Shown here piece after piece: positions 19,446 through 27,229 of a stretch of DNA of 44,886 bases (within the stretch, counting starts at the first letter, position 1; each line of letters opens with the position of its first letter). The notes beneath the pieces are model-generated. The model did no database searches. It saw only the letters and a list, made by a program, of their open reading frames with translations, and was not told where the DNA came from. The stretch is from the NCBI GenBank assembly GCA_902604795.1, contig CACKZV010000007.1, positions 1 to 44,886 on the forward strand. The letters run 5' to 3'. The position numbers and the translations under genes are program-made. Source of the stretch: an uncultured Pelagibacteraceae bacterium. GTDB taxonomy: Bacteria > Pseudomonadota > Alphaproteobacteria > Pelagibacterales > Pelagibacteraceae.

Positions 19446-19931
19446 ATGCCTTCATTTGATATAATAAGTAAAATTAATTATCAAGAATTTGACAATGCTC
19501 TTGCAAATTGTTTAAGAGAAATTGCTAACCGATATGATTTTAAGGGACTTAATATTTCAATTGAAAGAAAAGATAAAATAATAACTACAATAGCGCCAGA
19601 TGAATTAAAATTAAAACAAGTAAATGAATTACTACAAGTTCATCTTATAAGAAGAAAAGTAGATCCAAGAGTAATAATCGTTAAAAATTCAGAAGGTGCG
19701 GCTGGTGGAACAATCAGACAAGTCAGTGAATTAGCAGAGGGCATTAGTCAAGAAAATGCTAAGAAGATTATTGCTGATGTAAAAAAACTAAAACTTAAAA
19801 TCCAAATTAAAATTCAAGGAGAAGAATTAAGAGCTCAAGGGAAAAAAAGAGATGACCTTCAAGAAGCAATATCTGCAATAGAAGCTATGGATATAGGGCT
19901 TCCAATTGAATTTATAAACTTTAGAGATTAA
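19446..19931 (+). CDS. yajQ: YajQ family nucleotide-binding protein
   Basis: Small cytoplasmic protein (161 aa) of the DUF520/YajQ family, with the diagnostic start MPSFDIISKINYQEFDNAL, NRYDFKG near residues 29-35, and the C-terminal QGEELRAQGKKRDDLQEAI. Some YajQ proteins bind nucleotides, including cyclic di-GMP in Xanthomonas. It opens a plus-strand run of small genes; the 97-bp gap before it is divergent from the hydroxyacid dehydrogenase gene and must hold both promoters. Confidence 0.94.
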   Translation: MPSFDIISKINYQEFDNALANCLREIANRYDFKGLNISIERKDKIITTIAPDELKLKQVNELLQVHLIRRKVDPRVIIVKNSEGAAGGTIRQVSELAEGISQENAKKIIADVKKLKLKIQIKIQGEELRAQGKKRDDLQEAISAIEAMDIGLPIEFINFRD

Positions 19932-19937
19932 TCAAAT

Positions 19938-20060
19938 ATGATTGAAATCATTTTAGGTATATTCGTTATTGTTGTCTTAGGTTTTTATTTATTTAGACCT
20001 ACTTCAAAACAAGAAGAGAAAGATTTGAAATCTAAAAACAATTGGCGTGGTGGATTTTAA
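19938..20060 (+). CDS. small membrane protein, 40 aa
   Basis: An ATG 6 bp after the yajQ stop opens a 40-aa reading frame. Residues 3-19 form one hydrophobic helix (EIILGIFVIVVLGFYLF), followed by a charged tail with EEKDLKSKNNWRGGF. The hydrophobic-then-charged pattern, the tight spacing and the lack of any overlap support a real gene, probably a single-pass inner-membrane microprotein co-transcribed with yajQ. Reading on past the stop in the next frame gives FKGQTKTRTRTG, so a longer ancestral C-terminus lost by a one-base shift is possible. Function unknown. Confidence 0.55.
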   Translation: MIEIILGIFVIVVLGFYLFRPTSKQEEKDLKSKNNWRGGF

Positions 20061-20173
20061 AGGTCAAACTAAAACCAGAACTAGAACAGGGTGAAATAAA
20101 TTTATTGTAAAATTTTATTGATTGGGAAGTTGTTGAGTTTATATTAGCTTAATTAATTAAAGAAAGGAAAACT

Positions 20174-20431
20174 ATGAACTTTGTTGGAACAACAACATAT
20201 GAAGGAACTAAAAAAGATGCAGATGAATTATACAGTATGTTTAAAGATGATCTTGCAAAATGCACGTCATCATTTGAATGGGCACACATTCGTGAAGGTA
20301 AAATGATTTTTATTGCAAATGTCACTGATGAAGAAAAATTTTATGCCTTATTTGAAGATCAAAGATCTAAAGACTGGAACGTAAAGTTTAATGCTAAAGA
20401 TGAAGCTTGGAAACTTGAGAAAATAATGTAA
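20174..20431 (+). CDS. conserved small hypothetical protein, 85 aa
   Basis: Soluble 85-aa protein without a recognised domain. Charged and aromatic residues alternate (SFEWAHIREGKMIFIANV, then EEKFYALFEDQRSKDW), which suggests a compact alpha/beta fold like small ABM or ferredoxin-like proteins; that is inference. A clear Shine-Dalgarno (AAAGGA at 20162-20167) precedes the ATG, better than most genes here, arguing for substantial translation. The 113 bp upstream (20061-20173) hold no other gene that I can support. Confidence 0.7.
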   Translation: MNFVGTTTYEGTKKDADELYSMFKDDLAKCTSSFEWAHIREGKMIFIANVTDEEKFYALFEDQRSKDWNVKFNAKDEAWKLEKIM

Positions 20432-20484
20432 TTAGGCCAAGAAATAGGCCAGATTTAGATAAATCAAAGTTTGGAGCAGTATGA

Positions 20485-20565
20485 ATGAGCAAAATCGCCT
20501 GGAATAGAGGTACCGCAAAAAAAGGATCCTCAGAAAACAACAAGAAAAGTTATGAGCTGGATTAA
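20485..20565 (+). CDS. possible 26-aa leader peptide before the SGNH gene
   Basis: A short frame starting at the ATG at 20485 has a good Shine-Dalgarno (GGAG at 20473-20476, 8-base spacing) and encodes 26 residues beginning MSKIAWNRGTAKKG. It ends 14 bases inside the next gene, whose own start lacks a clear ribosome site, so translational coupling is conceivable. Such short frames arise by chance, and I recognise no homologue, hence low confidence. Confidence 0.25.
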   Translation: MSKIAWNRGTAKKGSSENNKKSYELD

Positions 20566-21574
20566 GAACGGTGCAATAATATTATTTTCAATTTTTATAG
20601 CACTCCTAATTACTGAATTTTTTTTGAGAATTTTTAATATTGGTTATGGTAATGCACCCTTAGAAAATTCATCCAAGTATCATCATGTTCACCCCACTAA
20701 TTATAATTTTTTAATGCATGATCCAAATGCTGAATATGGTGGGCATTATATCTATTATGATGATCTAGGATTTCGAGTTAGAAATAAAAAATCACAAACA
20801 CTCCAATATTCTGACAATGAAAATGCTATAGTTTTTTTAGGTGACTCATTTACAGAAGGTAATCAAGTTATGTATGATGAGACCTTTGTTTCAATTGTGG
20901 GTGAAGAGCTAGGATTTCCTTCAATAAACTTTGGAGTTTCTACATACTCTCCTTTAATTTATAAATTACAGATAGAAAATATTGTATCACGATTTCGTGG
21001 TAATAATGTTATTTTGCAAATATTTAGCAATGATTTCAGTGGTGATGTGTCATATTTAAATAAAGCTGTATTTGATGAGGCAAAAATCATTAAGATTGAC
21101 GGGGGGTCAAATAATAAATTTATCGTATTTGCCAGAAAGTCATACTTGCTAAGACTCTTGAGAAAAAGTCAATTGTTGATACATAAAATCTTATTTACAA
21201 CCAATTCAAATAGTATTGGAATTGTATCTTCTTTTGATGTTGAGCAAAACGTAACTGATAATCAACTAAAAAATACTGTTCAAATAATTCAGAATATAAA
21301 TAAAAAATTATCTGAACAAGGTAAGAAATTACACGTATTTCTTATTCCGAGTAAGTCTCTTTCTTTAAATAATAATTGTTGTGTGAAAGATGAATTATAT
21401 TCTAGATTTTATATGGCATTAAAAGAGGTCAATGTTAAAACAATAGATGTAAAATCTTCATTCGAAAATATTAAAAATCAAGATAAGTTATTTTTTAAGA
21501 TTGATATTCATCTAACACCAAAAGGACATAGAATAATTGCAAAAAGTATAATTTCACATCTTAGAAATCAATAA
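20552..21574 (+). CDS. membrane-anchored SGNH/GDSL hydrolase-like protein
   Basis: A 340-aa protein with one N-terminal membrane segment (about residues 7-26), leaving the rest outside the cytoplasm. The SGNH block I motif reads FLGDSFTEGNQV near residues 94-105 with the nucleophile serine in GDSFTEG; block V appears as DIHLTPKGH near residue 325, giving the Asp-x-x-His pair. An Asn in FSNDF could be the block III residue. Family members are esterases or O-acyl transferases acting on glycans and lipids. It stands alone among small genes; its partner and substrate are unknown. Confidence 0.75.
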   Translation: MSWIKNGAIILFSIFIALLITEFFLRIFNIGYGNAPLENSSKYHHVHPTNYNFLMHDPNAEYGGHYIYYDDLGFRVRNKKSQTLQYSDNENAIVFLGDSFTEGNQVMYDETFVSIVGEELGFPSINFGVSTYSPLIYKLQIENIVSRFRGNNVILQIFSNDFSGDVSYLNKAVFDEAKIIKIDGGSNNKFIVFARKSYLLRLLRKSQLLIHKILFTTNSNSIGIVSSFDVEQNVTDNQLKNTVQIIQNINKKLSEQGKKLHVFLIPSKSLSLNNNCCVKDELYSRFYMALKEVNVKTIDVKSSFENIKNQDKLFFKIDIHLTPKGHRIIAKSIISHLRNQ

Positions 21575-21674
21575 CTCGTGTGACTGCCAAAAGTAACTAG
21601 AAAATAGTGATTTCATACCACATAAGTAATTGAGAGGATATAATATATTTATAAAAATCAAAATTTTGGTTTAT

Positions 21675-21902
21675 ATGAACAAAGAAAACGCAAGTAAACT
21701 GTGGAAAATCATACAGGAAGCTGGCGATTATTTACAAGGACAACTTCCAGACCATCCTAATCATCCTAAAGGCAGAAATCCTTATGCTCATGTCGCAATT
21801 TGTGTAAAAAGCAAATTTAATGCAAGTTATAAAGATATTGAGGATGAAAAATTTGATGAAATAGTAAGTTATATTGATTTCCTTAAAGAAAATCCTAGCT
21901 AA
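21675..21902 (+). CDS. conserved small hypothetical protein, 75 aa
   Basis: A 75-aa soluble protein starting at the ATG at 21675; an upstream TTG frame exists but adds a low-quality lysine/isoleucine stretch. The middle holds LPDHPNHPKGRNPYAHVA, a His/Pro-rich loop, followed by a C-terminal acidic helical part (DIEDEKFDEIVSYIDFL). No domain recognised. Its stop is 1 bp from the stop of the opposite-strand aldolase gene. The stretch upstream (21575-21674) has no gene I can support. Confidence 0.65.
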   Translation: MNKENASKLWKIIQEAGDYLQGQLPDHPNHPKGRNPYAHVAICVKSKFNASYKDIEDEKFDEIVSYIDFLKENPS

Positions 21903-21903
21903 A

Positions 21904-22951
21904 TTAAGATTTAATTATATTTAAAAATGAATCTACATCATCTGGATGAGTATTCCAGGCAGCAACTAATCTAACAGCTTTATCTTCCCATTCATCATCG
22001 TTAATTTTGTAACCATGTGAATTAAATTGATCAATTATATTTTTTGGTATTTTAACAAAAACCTCATTTGCATCTGTTGGGTAAGCTAATTCTATATTTT
22101 TGTGTTTCAGTAAGCCTTGACTTAGTTTTTTCCCCATAGCATTTGCATGCTTTGCATTTTTTTAACCAAACTTCATCTGAAATATAAGCATCTAATTGAG
22201 CTGATACAAAACGCATCTTTGAAAGTAAATGACCTGCTCTTTTCATTAAAAAAGCTAGATTTCCAACTAACTCTGGTTTAAAAAAAATAATAGCTTCTGC
22301 TGCTAAGCATCCATTTTTAGTTGCTCCAAATGATAGTACATCAATTCCAGACTTCCATGTCATTTCTGCTGGAGTACAGTTTAATGAAACTAATGCATTT
22401 GCAAATCTTGCACCATCCATATGAATATTTAGATCATGTTTATGAGTAATCTCTGATATTTTTTTTATTTCATCTAAATTGTAAGCAACACCTGTTTCAC
22501 ATAATTGGGTAATACTTACTGATGAGGGTTGAGTATGATGTACCACACCTTTTCCAGAGATGTTTCTATCTAGTTCTTCTGCTATTATTTTTCCATTATT
22601 ACTGTCCAGATTAACTAACTTTGCACCTCCAGTATAAAATTCTGGAGCCCCACATTCATCTACATTTATATGGGAAAGTCTATGGCAATAGATATTTCCA
22701 AAAGAGGGTGTCAGCGTTGATAAGGCTAAAGCATTAGCGGCTGTTCCTGAGGCTGTTGGAAAAACTATAACTTCTTTCTCAAATATTTCTGAAAATTTAT
22801 TTTGTAAATTTTTCGACAGCTCATCATTACCATATGGAGTTTTGTCATCCTCGTTATCTTTAAGAAGTGCATTTAAGACCTCTGGACATGCGCCTGTAAC
22901 GTTATCTGAAGCAAATTTTACTCTTTCTCTTTTTGTTTTTATCTTTGTCAT
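21904..22951 (-). pseudogene. ltaE: low-specificity threonine aldolase, interrupted by a one-base frameshift
   Basis: PLP-dependent lyase splitting L-threonine (or allo-threonine) into glycine and acetaldehyde. The first frame carries FASDNVTGACPEVL, the PTASGTAANALAL phosphate-binding loop near residues 65-77, the HMDGARFANAL aspartate near 179 and the PLP lysine Lys212 in SFGATKNGC. At about residue 264 the protein leaves frame at a run of seven A (coding strand). Removing one A restores LKNAKHANAMGKKLSQGL and the C-terminal domain through 21904, for a total of exactly 349 codons. This may be a real null mutation, transcriptional slippage at the A-run, or a sequencing/assembly indel. It is the last gene of the amidinotransferase operon. 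Confidence 0.85.
22157..22163 (-). other. seven-base homopolymer at the frameshift point
   Basis: Seven consecutive T on the plus strand (seven A in the coding strand) lie exactly where the aldolase changes frame. Six would give one continuous product. Homopolymers of this kind are prone both to polymerase slippage in cells and to indel errors in sequencing. Confidence 0.8.
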
Positions 22952-22953
22952 AA

Positions 22954-24069
22954 TTATTGTTTTGGAAAATAATCTTTTAATTGACCTTCTCTATAAACAT
23001 CTGCTGTACAACAATGTAATCCACCGCCAAACGCATAGGCGTCTCTTAGCTCAACGGGAACAACCTCCATTCCTAATTTATCTAGTTGCTCTGCCTGATA
23101 TACTTCACTTTTTTCTACACATACAGTTTTAGGATCTAAAACTAAAACATTCATTGATAGCCATGTTGAAGAGTAACATAGAGGTGGGGGTTCGTTGTGT
23201 GCAGGTTGAGCACTATCAATTATTTCCCATCCGTTATTTTCAAACAATTTTCTTTGCTCTTTAGGAAGCCTTCTTTGAGGATTATTAATTATTAAACCCT
23301 CCTTGATAGGTGTAAAAGTTGCATCTATATGAATTGGATAAGGATCGCCTGGAAAATTTACTGCATGAACCCTGTGATCTTTATAATGTCTTTTTAACCA
23401 ATCAATTCCTTTTAAATTTGTAGTAAATCCATGTTGTACTACTAAATCTTTACCAAATCTTAGCACGTCAGCAGCATCAAATAGTGGCTCCTCTTCGGTG
23501 GTTACAAAATATTTATTTTCTGTCCATTCAAGCCTTTTTTGAATTCCTATTTTATCTGATAAGTAGTCTTCTCTGTAATCTTCATCTGTTAATCTAGGTT
23601 TTGGGGCAGATTCGTGTCTCATTTTTGGATCTAAATTATAATATCGCTTTAAAAGTGGTCGGTAACATAGATATTCAAACCATCGGCAACGGTAACTCAT
23701 GGTAGCCTCTAAAATTTCATTACCGACAGTTAATAAAACATCTCTCGGTGGCATGCATCCAAACATCGTCTCCGCTTGCCAATCAGGTGTAGATGTTTTT
23801 TGATTAAAATCAATTGGGTCTGGTCTATCAACTTTAATCCCTCTTTTTTTTAATATATTTGAGAAATCATCTAAAAGCTGATTTGCTTTATCTACAGTAT
23901 CTTTAGTTCTTGGACCAAATTTTCCTCTCATATCGCTGTCTTCTGGAACTTTGGCATCTAATGCTGGCTCAGGGGCAGGTATACAAGTACCATCTGCTTT
24001 ACCTACTATTACATGTTTCAATGGATCCCATTCATTCCAACTATTAACGATTACTTTTTCATTGTTCAT
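22954..24069 (-). CDS. glycine amidinotransferase-like enzyme
   Basis: Amidinotransferase of 371 aa, closely patterned on arginine:glycine amidinotransferase (AGAT) and the streptomycin enzyme StrB. It would move an amidino group from arginine to glycine, giving guanidinoacetate and ornithine. Active-site blocks are intact: LFDAADVLRFGKD near residues 196-208, PYPIHIDATF with His247, the SSTWLSMNVLVLD block near 300-312, and the nucleophile Cys353 in GGGLHCCTADV. The amino acceptor (glycine or another amine) is inferred. It lies 1 bp after a permease gene and 2 bp before the threonine aldolase on the same strand, so glycine made from threonine could feed it. Confidence 0.88.
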   Translation of the reverse strand: MNNEKVIVNSWNEWDPLKHVIVGKADGTCIPAPEPALDAKVPEDSDMRGKFGPRTKDTVDKANQLLDDFSNILKKRGIKVDRPDPIDFNQKTSTPDWQAETMFGCMPPRDVLLTVGNEILEATMSYRCRWFEYLCYRPLLKRYYNLDPKMRHESAPKPRLTDEDYREDYLSDKIGIQKRLEWTENKYFVTTEEEPLFDAADVLRFGKDLVVQHGFTTNLKGIDWLKRHYKDHRVHAVNFPGDPYPIHIDATFTPIKEGLIINNPQRRLPKEQRKLFENNGWEIIDSAQPAHNEPPPLCYSSTWLSMNVLVLDPKTVCVEKSEVYQAEQLDKLGMEVVPVELRDAYAFGGGLHCCTADVYREGQLKDYFPKQ

Positions 24070-24070
24070 T

Positions 24071-24976
24071 TTAATTTAAACCTATAAATCTTCTATTAGA
24101 CTGCATAATTAGGCTGTAGTAAAAAATTGACATAAATATAAAAAATCCACCAATAATAGTATTAGTAGATGGGACTTCATTAATTCCCATCCATGGTATC
24201 CATACCCAGAATATTCCACCTATTACCTCGGTCAGTGAGAGTAAAGTTAGATCAGCTGCTGGAATGTTTTTTGATCCAATTGAATATAATATTAAACCCA
24301 TACATACTAGAGTTCCATGAGTAGCAAATAAGGCTTCATTTTTTCCAGTAGATAAAAAATTAGCATCGTTTGAAATAAGCATTACAGCAGAAAATATGAA
24401 ACAGAAAAACCCTGCAAAGGCTACAGTAGTAAATTTTGGCGTTTCTTTTCTCCATCTCAGTGAAACAGAAAAAATTGAGAAACCTAATGCAGAAATAAGT
24501 CCAAAGACAAGCCCTAGCAATGTATTTTTACCAGAATTGTCAAAAGCCATTATACATATACCTACTGCTGCAACTACAATGGCAATCCATACTGTTAATG
24601 AAATTTTTTCTTTTAAAAATAAAAATCCTAATAAGGCTGTTATAAATGGCATTGCTGCAAGACAAAGTAAAGTGATGGCTGCTGTTGTATTAGTAATTGA
24701 CCATATGAATGTTATCATTGCGGTCCCAAGACCAATACCTCCAATTAGACCCGATATTCCAACTTTAAAATAATTTTTATAAAACTCTTTTCCTTCCTCA
24801 AGGAACAAATACATATTAAGCAAAAGAAAAATAACTATTCCTCTTGTAAATAAATATTGCCAAGGAACTGTCTCTGGCTGATCGATGTGTCTTACAACAT
24901 ATGGACCAAATGACCAAAAAATACCAGCAATTAATACGATTGGGATGGCTACTTTAGGATTTTTTAAGTTTAGCAT
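24071..24976 (-). CDS. EamA/DMT family permease, amidinotransferase operon
   Basis: Ten-helix drug/metabolite transporter of 301 aa with two EamA repeats. The first is opened by IPIVLIAGIFWSFGPYVVRHI, and the second contains PAADLTLLSLTEVIGGIFWVW, resembling the gshB-linked and pxpC-linked permeases here. It is the first gene of the three-gene minus-strand unit, 1 bp before the amidinotransferase, and may carry its product or substrate. Direction and cargo are unknown. Confidence 0.87.
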   Translation of the reverse strand: MLNLKNPKVAIPIVLIAGIFWSFGPYVVRHIDQPETVPWQYLFTRGIVIFLLLNMYLFLEEGKEFYKNYFKVGISGLIGGIGLGTAMITFIWSITNTTAAITLLCLAAMPFITALLGFLFLKEKISLTVWIAIVVAAVGICIMAFDNSGKNTLLGLVFGLISALGFSIFSVSLRWRKETPKFTTVAFAGFFCFIFSAVMLISNDANFLSTGKNEALFATHGTLVCMGLILYSIGSKNIPAADLTLLSLTEVIGGIFWVWIPWMGINEVPSTNTIIGGFFIFMSIFYYSLIMQSNRRFIGLN

Positions 24977-25023
24977 GTGCTATTTTTTTATTTAAGAAGT
25001 ATGAAAATATAAATATAAATTTG

Positions 25024-25029
25024 TATAAT
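25024..25029 (+). promoter_or_regulatory. candidate -10 box for SufU-like gene
   Basis: A TATAAT lies 25 bp upstream of the ATG at 25055, in the 78-bp divergent gap between the permease operon and the SufU-like gene. No strong -35 hexamer is seen at 17 bp spacing, so the call is tentative. Confidence 0.35.
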
Positions 25030-25054
25030 AACAATCAAATAAATACTCAGATTA

Positions 25055-25450
25055 ATGGATATTAATATTTTAAAAATAGCTTCTGATACTAAAAACAATA
25101 AACATATTAGTAACTGCACTCATTCGATGAAATATAAAAGTCAAATTTGTGGTGATGAGATTGAAATTTTTTTAATTATTAAAGACAATGTTATAAAAGA
25201 TTTCTCTTATCAGTCTCAATCTTGCATATATTGCAATGCATCTGCAAATTTAGCTACAAAAAATTTTAAGAAAAAAAGCAAAAATAAAATTAAAAATTTT
25301 TTAAAATTATTAGATAATTTTAATGATAAAGAAAATATTTCATTTCCAAGTGAATGGAAAGAGTTTAAAAAAATCTTTGATAAAAAAAATTATTCAAGAA
25401 AAGAATGTTTAACACTTCCAATAAAAGCTTTAAAGAAAGTAATACAATAA
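25055..25450 (+). CDS. SufU/IscU-like iron-sulfur scaffold protein
   Basis: A 131-aa protein of the NifU N-terminal/SufU type, which receives persulfide sulfur and zinc or iron for cluster assembly. The three canonical cysteines are visible: Cys32 in ICGDEI with the neighbouring Asp34, Cys57 in SCIYCNASANL and Cys118 in RKECLTLP. An extra Cys60 sits in the second site. The linker between them is lysine-rich. It is not beside other suf genes, and only the HPP protein follows (adjacent, no gap). A role as a SufU-like sulfur acceptor is inferred from motifs. Confidence 0.78.
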   Translation: MDINILKIASDTKNNKHISNCTHSMKYKSQICGDEIEIFLIIKDNVIKDFSYQSQSCIYCNASANLATKNFKKKSKNKIKNFLKLLDNFNDKENISFPSEWKEFKKIFDKKNYSRKECLTLPIKALKKVIQ

Positions 25451-25912
25451 ATGAATAAAGATAAAATTTTAAAATCTTTTTTTGCATTAATTTTTTCAAC
25501 TATAACAATTGGTGTTCTCACTTTATTAACTTATAAAACCAATTTTGGACTTTTTTTAATTGCATCATTTGGATCCTCAATGGTTCTTTTATATGGTTAC
25601 CCAGAAAGTCCATTTGCTAAACCTAAAAATATATTATTTGGTCATCTAGTAACTTCAACAGTTGGAATTCTATTTTATAATTTTATTCCGTTACCAATTT
25701 ATATATCAATACCTTTAGCGGTAGGTCTTGGTGTTGGTTTGATGATTTTACTAGATGTAACCCACCCTCCAGCTGGAGGAAATCCTATTATAGTCATATT
25801 GGGCTCAGTATCGTTTGACTATTTGTTCTCCCCAATATTAACTGGATGTTTGATTATAATAGGCTTTGGAATTATTCTGAATAAATTTATTGCTAAAAAG
25901 AAATACCCCTAA
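25451..25912 (+). CDS. HPP family membrane protein
   Basis: Integral membrane protein of 153 aa with about four to five membrane segments. It contains the HPP-family hallmark THPPAGGNPI near residues 103-112, plus FLIASFGSSMVLLYG and ESPFAKPKN in the N-terminal half. Some HPP proteins move nitrite into chloroplasts or bacterial cells; others lack a known cargo. It starts at the base right after the SufU-like stop. Confidence 0.82.
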   Translation: MNKDKILKSFFALIFSTITIGVLTLLTYKTNFGLFLIASFGSSMVLLYGYPESPFAKPKNILFGHLVTSTVGILFYNFIPLPIYISIPLAVGLGVGLMILLDVTHPPAGGNPIIVILGSVSFDYLFSPILTGCLIIIGFGIILNKFIAKKKYP

Positions 25913-25927
25913 TCAACTACTATTCGT

Positions 25928-25957
25928 TTGATTGATGTTCTAATTTTATGCTACACT
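25928..25957 (+). promoter_or_regulatory. candidate sigma-70 promoter for formate dehydrogenase
   Basis: TTGATT at 25928-25933 and TACACT at 25952-25957 are separated by 18 bp, a plausible -35/-10 pair. Transcription would begin near 25964, leaving a leader of about 48 bases before the formate dehydrogenase ATG. The 99-bp gap is one of the longest in the window, consistent with an independent promoter. Confidence 0.45.
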
Positions 25958-26001
25958 TTCATAAGAAAATATCTATAGAGAGATTTTAAAACATAAATAT
26001 T

Positions 26002-26006
26002 AGGAG
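26002..26006 (+). promoter_or_regulatory. strong ribosome binding site of formate dehydrogenase
   Basis: AGGAG with a 5-base spacer before the ATG at 26012 is one of the best Shine-Dalgarno matches in this window, where most starts have none. It supports this start codon and suggests high expression. Confidence 0.75.
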
Positions 26007-26011
26007 AAAAA

Positions 26012-27211
26012 ATGAAAGTACTTTGCGTGTTATACGATGATCCTAAAGGTGGTATGCCTAAAGCTTACCCTTTATCAGATCTTCCAAAATTAGAAAAATA
26101 TCCTGATGGAATGACTTTGCCTAGTCCAAAAGGTAGGGATTTCACACCTGGAGAATTATTAGGATGTGTATCTGGTGAATTAGGATTGAGAAAATTTTTA
26201 GAGAGCAATGGTCATGAGTTAGTTGTAACGAATAGTAAAGATGGAGAAGGATGCGAGGCTGATAAACATATAGTAGATGCAGATATAGTTATTTCTCAAC
26301 CATTCTTTCCTTATTATTTAACAAAAGAAAAGATTGAAAAAGCAAAAAACTTGAAAATGGCAATAACTGCAGGAATTGGTTCAGATCACGTAGATTTACA
26401 AGCGGCAATGGATCATAAAATTGATGTAGTAGAAGTTACTTTCTGTAACTCAAGATCAGTTGCTGAGCATATAGTAATGATGATAGTTTCACTTGTTAGA
26501 GATTACCACAACCAACATCGGATCGTTAATGAAGGTGGATGGAATATAGCAGATGCTGTTCAAAGATCTTACGATGTTGAGGGAATGCATATTGGAACCG
26601 TAGCAGCTGGAAGAATTGGTTTAGATGCACTCAGAAAAATGAAACCTTTTGATGTTCATCTTCACTATTTTGATAGGCATAGATTACCTGAGTCAGTTGA
26701 AAAGGAGTTAAATCTTACTTTCCATGAAACTGTGGAGTCTATGGTTAAAGTATGTGATGTTGTAACAATCAACTGTCCTCTTCATCCTGAAACAGAAAAC
26801 TTATTTGATGATGAAATGATAGGTAAAATGAAAAAAGGTGCATACATTGTAAATACTGCAAGAGGTAAAATTTGTAATAGAGATGCAATTGCAAAAGCCT
26901 TGAAGAGCGGACAATTAAGTGGATATGCAGGAGATGTATGGTTTCCTCAACCAGCTCCAAACGATCACGTGTGGAGAACAATGCCAAACCATGGAATGAC
27001 ACCTCATACTTCTGGAACATCACTATCTGCTCAAGCTAGATATGCTGATGGTGTAAGAGAAATCTTAGAATGTTTCTTTGAAGGTAGTGAAATACGTAAC
27101 CAATACTTGATTGTTAAAGATGGACAATTAGCTGGAATGGGTGCGCATTCTTATAGTAAAGGAAGCGCTACCGGCGGTTCAGAAGAAGCGGCAAAATATC
27201 AAAAAAAATAA
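26012..27211 (+). CDS. fdh: NAD-dependent formate dehydrogenase (metal-free, single subunit)
   Basis: Oxidises formate to CO2 with reduction of NAD, a cytoplasmic energy-yielding end step of C1 metabolism. The 399-aa protein matches the Pseudomonas sp. 101 enzyme along its whole length, and key residues fall at the same numbers: Asn146 (FCNSRS), the Rossmann motif around 198-203 (AAGRIG), Asp221 selecting NAD, Arg284 (NTARGK), Gln313 (FPQPAP) and His332 (TPHTSG). The end GAHSYSKGSATGGSEEAAKY is also typical. It stands alone with its own promoter and strong ribosome site; a hairpin follows its stop. Confident assignment; not a phosphoglycerate dehydrogenase. Confidence 0.95.
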   Translation: MKVLCVLYDDPKGGMPKAYPLSDLPKLEKYPDGMTLPSPKGRDFTPGELLGCVSGELGLRKFLESNGHELVVTNSKDGEGCEADKHIVDADIVISQPFFPYYLTKEKIEKAKNLKMAITAGIGSDHVDLQAAMDHKIDVVEVTFCNSRSVAEHIVMMIVSLVRDYHNQHRIVNEGGWNIADAVQRSYDVEGMHIGTVAAGRIGLDALRKMKPFDVHLHYFDRHRLPESVEKELNLTFHETVESMVKVCDVVTINCPLHPETENLFDDEMIGKMKKGAYIVNTARGKICNRDAIAKALKSGQLSGYAGDVWFPQPAPNDHVWRTMPNHGMTPHTSGTSLSAQARYADGVREILECFFEGSEIRNQYLIVKDGQLAGMGAHSYSKGSATGGSEEAAKYQKK

Positions 27212-27229
27212 AGTTTTAAATAGAAATTA

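Noticed and set aside
20432..20484. GGCC repeats and the GATTTA/TAAATC inverted repeat as a terminator
   Set aside because: Stems are 4-6 bp with tiny loops and no U-run; too weak to call in AT-rich DNA.
22842..23132. Plus-strand frame of 96 aa
   Set aside because: Overlaps the start of the aldolase and the end of the amidinotransferase gene, both clearly real on the minus strand.
24396..24773. Plus-strand frame of 125 aa
   Set aside because: Fully antisense to the EamA permease of the amidinotransferase operon; no conserved motif and no ribosome site.
24977..25054. Possible glycine riboswitch upstream of the amidinotransferase operon
   Set aside because: The 78-bp gap shows none of the conserved glycine-riboswitch core, only AT-rich sequence and a TATAAT.
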